The notes below the pieces were generated by a model. The model had not been told where the DNA came from. It made no database searches and saw only the letters and a program-made list of their open reading frames with translations. Below are positions 1 to 5,168 of a DNA stretch of 5,168 nucleotides, piece by piece. The position numbers and the translations under genes are program-made. Location of the stretch: NCBI GenBank assembly GCA_001796995.1, contig MGOB01000091.1, positions 3,906-9,073 of the forward strand. The letters are read 5' to 3'. The stretch's first letter is position 1, and every line of letters begins with the position of its first letter. The stretch comes from Chloroflexi bacterium RBG_16_68_14 (GTDB lineage Bacteria; Chloroflexota; Dehalococcoidia; DSTF01; RBG-16-68-14).

Positions 1-711
1 CGGCGGCACCCAGTCCGGCCCGCCCCAGCTCAGGTCGAACTGGTAGCTGTTGGCGACGTGCGCCCAGAGCAGCCAGGCCGTCCAGCGGGTGACGCCGTAG
101 AAGAAGCTGGCGCGGTAGAGCGCCAGCAGCGCCCTCTCCGGCAGAAGACGAGCGCCCCAGCCCCAGATGGGGTCCGCCGGCAGGATGGTATCACGGAAAT
201 AGCTGCGCGTCAGTATCCGCCAGTTGAAGGCTCCGTAGGCCACCCAGACCCCGTCCCAGACGAAGCCGAGGCCGCTGAAGTAGGCGCCGGCGTCGGCCCA
301 GCGGCCGGTCTGCCCGGCGTAGGCCCAGGCGTCGAGGCTGAACTGGTGGGTCGTGAGGGGGAAGAAGAGCATGGTGCCCACGGCGTCCCCCATATCGGTG
401 AGGGCGTGGGACCACTGGCCGAGGAGGAAGCTTAAGGCCCAGATCCGCTTGCGCGTGAGCAGCAAGATGGCCAGGGCGATCACCACCCCAAAGGCGAGCG
501 AATGGGTGAAGCCGAAGCCGGGCCAGCCCCGGTGGAACTGGGCCGGGTCGTCCGCCTTCAGCTCCACGCCGAAGACGTTGATCCCGTAGACGAACCACTT
601 GGTGGCCAGGTCCGGCGCGTAGGAGCCGATGAGGAGCGGGATGATGGCGACGCGCCGGCCCAGGTGGCGCTGGATGGCGTAGGGCTCCAGGTCGTGGGCG
701 GCCCAGCTCAT
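1..711 (-). CDS. YdjM/DUF457-like membrane protein, putative metal-dependent hydrolase (C-terminus cut by window edge)
   Basis: The open frame runs from ATG at 711 to the left edge with no stop (237 codons seen). The product is an integral membrane protein with motifs typical of the YdjM/DUF457 family: P33-D34 ('SYAPDL'), H60-R61, 'FTHSL' (T69-H70-S71), 'GQWSHALTD' (S101, H102, D106) and a downstream proline at 118. In that family the His/Asp residues lie near the membrane and are thought to bind metal; the substrate is unknown. Hydrophobic segments lie around residues 21-32, 72-86, 91-105 and 109-120, and the C-terminal part is rich in Trp and aromatic residues. The start overlaps the stop of the small upstream gene by ATGA and has no clear Shine-Dalgarno, so translation is probably coupled to that gene. 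The family assignment rests on motifs only. The length of the missing C-terminus is unknown. Confidence 0.72.
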   Translation of the reverse strand, partial: MSWAAHDLEPYAIQRHLGRRVAIIPLLIGSYAPDLATKWFVYGINVFGVELKADDPAQFHRGWPGFGFTHSLAFGVVIALAILLLTRKRIWALSFLLGQWSHALTDMGDAVGTMLFFPLTTHQFSLDAWAYAGQTGRWADAGAYFSGLGFVWDGVWVAYGAFNWRILTRSYFRDTILPADPIWGWGARLLPERALLALYRASFFYGVTRWTAWLLWAHVANSYQFDLSWGGPDWVPP

Positions 712-872
712 CGCCGCAGGCCGATGAGCGCGGGCAGGAGCCAGACCGCCAGCAGCAGGAAGCCGGCGCCCTCCACCCAGGAGAGGAGGAGCCTGGGGAA
801 GAAGACCCCCAGGGTGACGTAGGCCGCCCCAGCGGCCAGGTAGAGAGCGAGCGCGCGCTGGCCCGGCGTCAT
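708..872 (-). CDS. Small two-helix membrane protein, 54 aa
   Basis: ATG at 872 opens 54 codons ending in TGA at 708-710. An in-frame TAG lies 12 nt upstream of the ATG, so the start cannot be moved far. The product has two hydrophobic segments, about residues 7-31 ('ALYLAAGAAYVTLGVFF') and 36-51 ('GAGFLLLAVWLLPALIGL'), separated by a short loop with Trp32 and Glu34, and it ends in Arg-Arg. It has no recognisable domain and I do not know the family. The stop overlaps the start of the YdjM-like gene by four bases, which argues that the frame is translated and that the two genes form one transcription unit. An accessory or assembly role for the larger membrane protein is possible but is inference. 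No Shine-Dalgarno precedes the ATG; the message may be nearly leaderless. Confidence 0.68.
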   Translation of the reverse strand: MTPGQRALALYLAAGAAYVTLGVFFPRLLLSWVEGAGFLLLAVWLLPALIGLRR

Positions 873-883
873 GGTCGATCGCT

Positions 884-913
884 ATTGATCCACGCCGGGC
901 CAGCCAGCGTCAA
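884..913 (-). promoter_or_regulatory. Candidate promoter for the membrane-protein pair
   Basis: On the minus strand TTGACG (913-908) is followed after 18 nt by ATCAAT (889-884). The -35 box matches sigma70 consensus in five of six bases; the -10 box is weak, at three of six. A start point about 7 nt further would fall near 877, leaving only a few nucleotides before the ATG at 872. That fits the absence of a Shine-Dalgarno. Tentative. Confidence 0.35.
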
Positions 914-943
914 CCGGGCACCGCCTCCAACTCCCCGAAGGAC

Positions 944-991
944 GGGCTTCAGCCTGCCAGCGACCGGGGGGTCAGCGACAGGCTAAAGGCC
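944..991 (-). terminator. Imperfect inverted repeat after the L,D-transpeptidase gene
   Basis: Two 21-nt arms, 944-964 and 971-991, are reverse complements at about 15 of 21 positions, with a C/G-rich 6-nt loop (cggggg). The best-paired outer part is GGGCTTCAGCCTG against CAGGCTAAAGGCC. The structure begins about 15 nt past the stop of the transpeptidase gene and could end its transcript. No T-run follows on either strand, so it is not a classical intrinsic terminator. It could equally be a copy of an interspersed intergenic hairpin repeat. The palindrome CTTCGAAG (991-998) adjoins it. Confidence 0.35.
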
Positions 992-1005
992 TTCGAAGAA
1001 CTGCC

Positions 1006-1677
1006 TCAGGGCTGGATGACGACGCGGGTGCCGTAGGTGGCGAAGTTCCAGAAAAACTCGGCGTCGGCGTAGCGCATGCCGACGCAGCCGTGGCTGGTGC
1101 GCTCGTTGCCGAAGACCCCGTCGGGGCGCCAGTAGTTGAGGTGGAGGGCGTGGCCCTCGGTGGTGAAGTACTGGGTGAAGAGGACATCCTCCAGCACGTA
1201 GTACTCCTCGGCGCCGATGGAGGCGGAGGTCATCGTCTCATCGTAGACCCGATAGATGATGCGGAACTCGCCCACGGGCGTCTCCCAGCCGTCCTTGCCC
1301 GTGGTGACCTGGGCCGTGTGCCAGGGCGTGTTGCCCACCATGGCTGCCGCCGTCTGATCGCTCAGGTCCACCAGCACCCAGCGCTCGTCCGGGCCGGGCG
1401 GCGGCAGCGAGAGGGGACGCTGCGGGGTGGCGGTAGGCGTGGCCGTCGGGGTAGCCGTCGCCGTGGCGGTAGGCGTGGCCGTCGGAGTGGGCGTTACGGT
1501 CGCCGTTGGGGTGGGCGTGGGGGCGGGTGGCGTCCAGACGAACCCGCTGCCGAAGCAGCTAGTCACGGCGATGAGCGCTACCGCGGCGCCGGAGAGGCCG
1601 ACCAGGCACGCCCCAACGATGGGCGTCCTGCGCGCCCGGCCGTTGAGGCTTTCCAGGACAGGAGGCTCAGCGTTCAT
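1006..1677 (-). CDS. L,D-transpeptidase (YkuD domain), predicted lipoprotein with Thr/Pro linker
   Basis: This is a 223-aa secreted cell-wall enzyme. L,D-transpeptidases of the YkuD family use a cysteine to form meso-DAP/meso-DAP cross-links in peptidoglycan or to attach proteins to it, and members resist most penicillins. The N-terminus has basic residues (R14, R16, R17), a hydrophobic stretch (about 20-38) and a lipobox 'VTSC' with Cys41 as likely lipidation site. Residues 49-85 are an extended linker of Thr, Pro and Ala. The catalytic domain spans about 98-222, with 'ETPVGEF' (132-138) and the signature H179-x15-S195-H196-G197-C198; C198 is the nucleophile. ATG 1677 is well fixed because an in-frame TGA lies 12 nt upstream. 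No Shine-Dalgarno precedes it. Instead a short ORF overlaps the start by ATGA, suggesting coupled translation. The gene is divergent from the hybrid kinase. Confidence 0.93.
   Translation of the reverse strand: MNAEPPVLESLNGRARRTPIVGACLVGLSGAAVALIAVTSCFGSGFVWTPPAPTPTPTATVTPTPTATPTATATATPTATPTATPQRPLSLPPPGPDERWVLVDLSDQTAAAMVGNTPWHTAQVTTGKDGWETPVGEFRIIYRVYDETMTSASIGAEEYYVLEDVLFTQYFTTEGHALHLNYWRPDGVFGNERTSHGCVGMRYADAEFFWNFATYGTRVVIQP
1423..1533 (-). repeat. Low-complexity repeat coding for the Thr/Pro/Ala linker
   Basis: This tract encodes residues 49-85 of the transpeptidase, almost only Thr, Pro and Ala with occasional Val. Within it a 23-bp sequence is repeated exactly at 1427-1449 and 1463-1485. 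The offset of 36 bp is a whole number of codons, so copy-number change would lengthen or shorten the linker without a frameshift. Such linkers usually hold a catalytic domain away from its membrane anchor. Confidence 0.85.
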
Positions 1678-1721
1678 GTCGGGCAGGCGTCAGCGTCTTC
1701 GCCCGCAAGCCCGATGAACAT
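1674..1721 (-). CDS. Putative 15-codon leader ORF coupled to the L,D-transpeptidase
   Basis: ATG at 1721 starts a 15-codon frame (MFIGLAGEDADACPT) ending in TGA at 1674-1676. That stop overlaps the transpeptidase start as ATGA. The leader has a strong Shine-Dalgarno (AAGGAAGG, 1735-1728) six nt before its ATG, whereas the transpeptidase start has none. The likely role is to load ribosomes that then re-initiate on the transpeptidase frame. The peptide has no recognisable function and no run of a single amino acid that would suggest classical attenuation. The frame is open further upstream, to an ATG at 1850 giving 58 residues, but the candidate promoter lies inside that extension. Evidence is structural only. 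Confidence 0.5.
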   Translation of the reverse strand: MFIGLAGEDADACPT

Positions 1722-1727
1722 CCCGAA

Positions 1728-1735
1728 CCTTCCTT
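1728..1735 (-). promoter_or_regulatory. Shine-Dalgarno of the leader ORF
   Basis: AAGGAAGG on the minus strand lies six nt before ATG 1721. It is the only good ribosome-binding site between the candidate promoter and the transpeptidase gene, 50 nt or more from the transpeptidase ATG, and therefore too far to serve that start directly. Confidence 0.6.
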
Positions 1736-1769
1736 CTAGCTCGAAAACGGGCAGCGCGATCTTTTCTGC

Positions 1770-1799
1770 AGTGTAGACGAGGCGGCGAATGGCCGTCAA
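1770..1799 (-). promoter_or_regulatory. Candidate sigma70-type promoter for leader ORF and L,D-transpeptidase
   Basis: On the minus strand TTGACG (1799-1794; five of six) and TACACT (1775-1770; four of six) are separated by 18 nt. Transcription would start near 1763, giving a leader of about 40 nt before the short ORF and about 85 nt before the transpeptidase ATG. Confidence 0.5.
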
Positions 1800-1830
1800 T
1801 GGCGCTACCTGCGGCCGACCACGCATTGAC
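1795..1830. repeat. 7-bp inverted repeat spanning the two divergent -35 boxes
   Basis: GTCAATG (1795-1801) and CATTGAC (1824-1830) are exact reverse complements, separated by 22 bp that include the palindrome CGGCCG (1812-1817). Each arm contains one outward-facing -35 element. The symmetry may simply reflect two similar -35 boxes, or it may form an operator for a shared regulator of the divergent genes. Confidence 0.5.
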
Positions 1831-1853
1831 ACAGTATTGAGATAAGGCATAAT
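1826..1853 (+). promoter_or_regulatory. Sigma70-type promoter of the hybrid kinase gene
   Basis: A perfect -35 box TTGACA (1826-1831) is followed after 16 nt by CATAAT (1848-1853; five of six). This is the best promoter in the window. The predicted start point is near 1860, giving a leader of about 35 nt before the GTG at 1895. Confidence 0.75.
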
Positions 1854-1881
1854 GGAATTACCGTTTGCTCGTGAGGGAGGC

Positions 1882-1887
1882 AGGAGG
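1882..1887 (+). promoter_or_regulatory. Ribosome-binding site that decides the kinase start
   Basis: AGGAGG lies seven nt before GTG 1895. Earlier in-frame starts (TTG 1865, GTG 1871) lie only a few nucleotides past the predicted transcription start and have no such site, so GTG 1895 is preferred. Confidence 0.75.
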
Positions 1888-1894
1888 CTCGCCC

Positions 1895-4453
<2,559 letters not shown>

Positions 4454-4465
<12 letters not shown>

Positions 4466-4484
4466 TCGCTGATAGCTGACGGCT
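4454..4484 (+). repeat. Direct repeat GCTGACGGCT across the kinase stop codon
   Basis: GCTGACGGCT occurs at 4454-4463 and again at 4475-4484, with the related GCTGATA (4468-4474) between them. The kinase stop TAG (4463-4465) lies in this tract. It adjoins the 8-bp repeats and looks like intergenic simple-repeat DNA that has been taken into the reading frame. Confidence 0.7.
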
Positions 4485-4493
4485 CCGCAGCGC

Positions 4494-4521
4494 TTGACTT
4501 CCTGCGACGCCGTGCTAAGCT
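4494..4521 (+). promoter_or_regulatory. Candidate promoter of the RCC1-like gene
   Basis: TTGACT (4494-4499; five of six) and TAAGCT (4516-4521; three of six) are 16 nt apart. A TG one base before the -10 box (4513-4514) gives an extended -10 element. Transcription would start near 4528, leaving a leader of about 42 nt. The gene therefore probably has its own promoter rather than depending on the kinase transcript. Confidence 0.5.
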
Positions 4522-4559
4522 AGGGCGGGAGGCTAATTTGGTGGCCTCTTTCCAGCACC

Positions 4560-4563
4560 GAGG
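4560..4563 (+). promoter_or_regulatory. Ribosome-binding site of the RCC1-like gene
   Basis: GAGG lies six nt before GTG 4570. It selects that GTG over the in-frame GTG at 4585, which would remove the first five residues of the signal peptide. Confidence 0.55.
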
Positions 4564-4569
4564 TGTGGC

Positions 4570-5168
4570 GTGGAGCCGCGCATCGTGTTCGGCCTCAAGT
4601 TCTGCGCCCTGGCGGCCATCGTGGCGCTCAGCCTGCTCTTGCCGAGCCCCGGCCCAGCCTTGGCGGCGGGCGAGGGCGTGGGGGCCATCGCCGCGGGCCA
4701 CTCCCATACCTGTGCGCTAACCAGCGGGGGCGGCGTGAAGTGCTGGGGCCGGAATGACTACGGCCAGCTAGGGGACGGGACGACCACGAACCGCGCCACG
4801 CCAGTGGACGTGGTGGGGCTGGCCAGCGGCGTGGCGGCCATCGCTGCGGGCTACGGCCACACCTGCGCGCTGACCGGCGAGAGCGGCGTCAAGTGCTGGG
4901 GCGATAACCGCTCGGGCCAACTGGGGGACGGCACTGGCGGCACATGGGACGCCTACAGCACCACGCCGGTGGATGTGGTCGGCCTGAGCAGCGGCGTGGC
5001 CGCCGTCGCTGCGGGCGGCTTCCACACCTGCGCGCTGACCAGCGAGGGCAGCGTCAAGTGCTGGGGCGCCAACTACTTCGGCCAACTGGGGAACGGGGCG
5101 ACGACGTATCGGACGACGCCGGTGGATGTGGTCGGCCTGAGCAGCGACGTGGCGGCCATCGCCGCCGG
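4570..5168 (+). CDS. Secreted RCC1-like beta-propeller repeat protein (C-terminus cut by window edge)
   Basis: GTG 4570 opens a frame that continues past the right edge (199 complete codons). An in-frame TAA at 4534 bounds the start. A signal peptide is clear: basic residues (R4, K10), a hydrophobic core (about 11-24) and a cleavage site near 'PALA-A' (after residue 32). The mature part consists of RCC1-like repeats of about 51-55 residues with core 'HTCAL...KCWG.N..GQLG.GT' and 'TPVDVVGL.S.VAAIAAG'. Three repeats are visible, with His at residues 46, 97 and 152. In this fold each repeat forms one blade of a beta-propeller, usually seven, so several more probably lie beyond the edge. Every repeat carries two cysteines ten residues apart (48/58, 99/109, 154/164), suggesting disulfides in the exported protein. 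Bacterial homologues are mostly of unknown function, with possible binding or surface roles. Confidence 0.9.
   Translation, partial: MEPRIVFGLKFCALAAIVALSLLLPSPGPALAAGEGVGAIAAGHSHTCALTSGGGVKCWGRNDYGQLGDGTTTNRATPVDVVGLASGVAAIAAGYGHTCALTGESGVKCWGDNRSGQLGDGTGGTWDAYSTTPVDVVGLSSGVAAVAAGGFHTCALTSEGSVKCWGANYFGQLGNGATTYRTTPVDVVGLSSDVAAIAA
4687..5168 (+). repeat. Tandem coding repeats of about 153 bp (RCC1 units)
   Basis: The HTC codons recur at 4705, 4858 and 5023 (steps of 153 and 165 bp). The second unit is longer by four codons in its loop ('GGTWDAY' region). A 31-bp stretch is identical at 4963-4993 and 5116-5146, exactly 153 bp apart, which points to recent unit duplication or homogenisation. 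Confidence 0.85.

Noticed and set aside
58..598. Plus- and minus-strand open frames inside the first gene (58-435, 191-598, 353-589)
   Set aside because: They are in other frames than the YdjM-like gene and give Arg/Pro/Gly-rich products without motifs.
1090..1776. A 228-codon plus-strand frame opposite the L,D-transpeptidase
   Set aside because: Its Arg/Gly-rich middle is simply the antisense of the Thr/Pro linker. The minus strand encodes a complete YkuD catalytic motif.
1865..1894. Upstream TTG (1865) and GTG (1871) as starts of the kinase
   Set aside because: Both lie within about 10 nt of the predicted transcription start and have no ribosome-binding site. GTG 1895 has AGGAGG at seven nt.
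4768..5085. A 105-codon minus-strand frame with internal repeats
   Set aside because: The repetition is the antisense of the RCC1 tandem units, and the plus strand has a signal peptide and the RCC1 motifs.

Overview
The window is GC-rich chromosomal DNA from a free-living bacterium, most likely a Chloroflexota member (for example Dehalococcoidia or Thermomicrobia-like). This is an inference from style, not a match. The pointers are a lipoprotein-type L,D-transpeptidase with a long Thr/Pro/Ala linker, a soluble multi-GAF hybrid kinase, and a secreted RCC1-like repeat protein of the 'HTCAL...KCWG' type. Several genes also lack a Shine-Dalgarno sequence, while sigma70-like promoters are readable.

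Layout. Positions 1-872 (minus strand) hold a two-gene unit: a 54-residue two-helix membrane protein (708-872) overlaps by ATGA the start of a YdjM/DUF457-like membrane protein (1-711), whose C-terminus lies outside the window. Positions 873-1005 are intergenic, with an imperfect 21-nt inverted repeat just past the end of the next gene and a possible promoter for the membrane pair. Positions 1006-1677 (minus strand) encode an L,D-transpeptidase (YkuD) predicted to be a lipoprotein. It has no ribosome-binding site of its own, but a 15-codon upstream ORF (1674-1721) with a strong one ends in an ATGA overlap with its start.

Positions 1678-1894 are a divergent control region with outward-facing promoters whose -35 boxes form a 7-bp inverted repeat. 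Positions 1895-4465 (plus strand) encode a soluble hybrid sensor histidine kinase (GAF-GAF-PAS-HisKA-HATPase-REC). The last codons of this gene run into short simple repeats that continue past its stop. Positions 4466-4569 carry a promoter and ribosome-binding site for a secreted RCC1/BLIP-II-type repeat protein (4570-5168), which is cut by the right edge.

The genes do not form one obvious pathway. The kinase carries its own receiver but no output domain, and no DNA-binding response regulator is visible here. The transpeptidase modifies cell-wall peptidoglycan outside the membrane, and the RCC1-like protein is exported. Sharing of the divergent region by the kinase and the transpeptidase is the only structural hint of a functional link. 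I see no mobile element, CRISPR array, tRNA or rRNA, and no convincing novel multi-gene system. The most worthwhile points are the leader-ORF coupling, the divergent promoter pair and the repeat tract at the end of the kinase gene.
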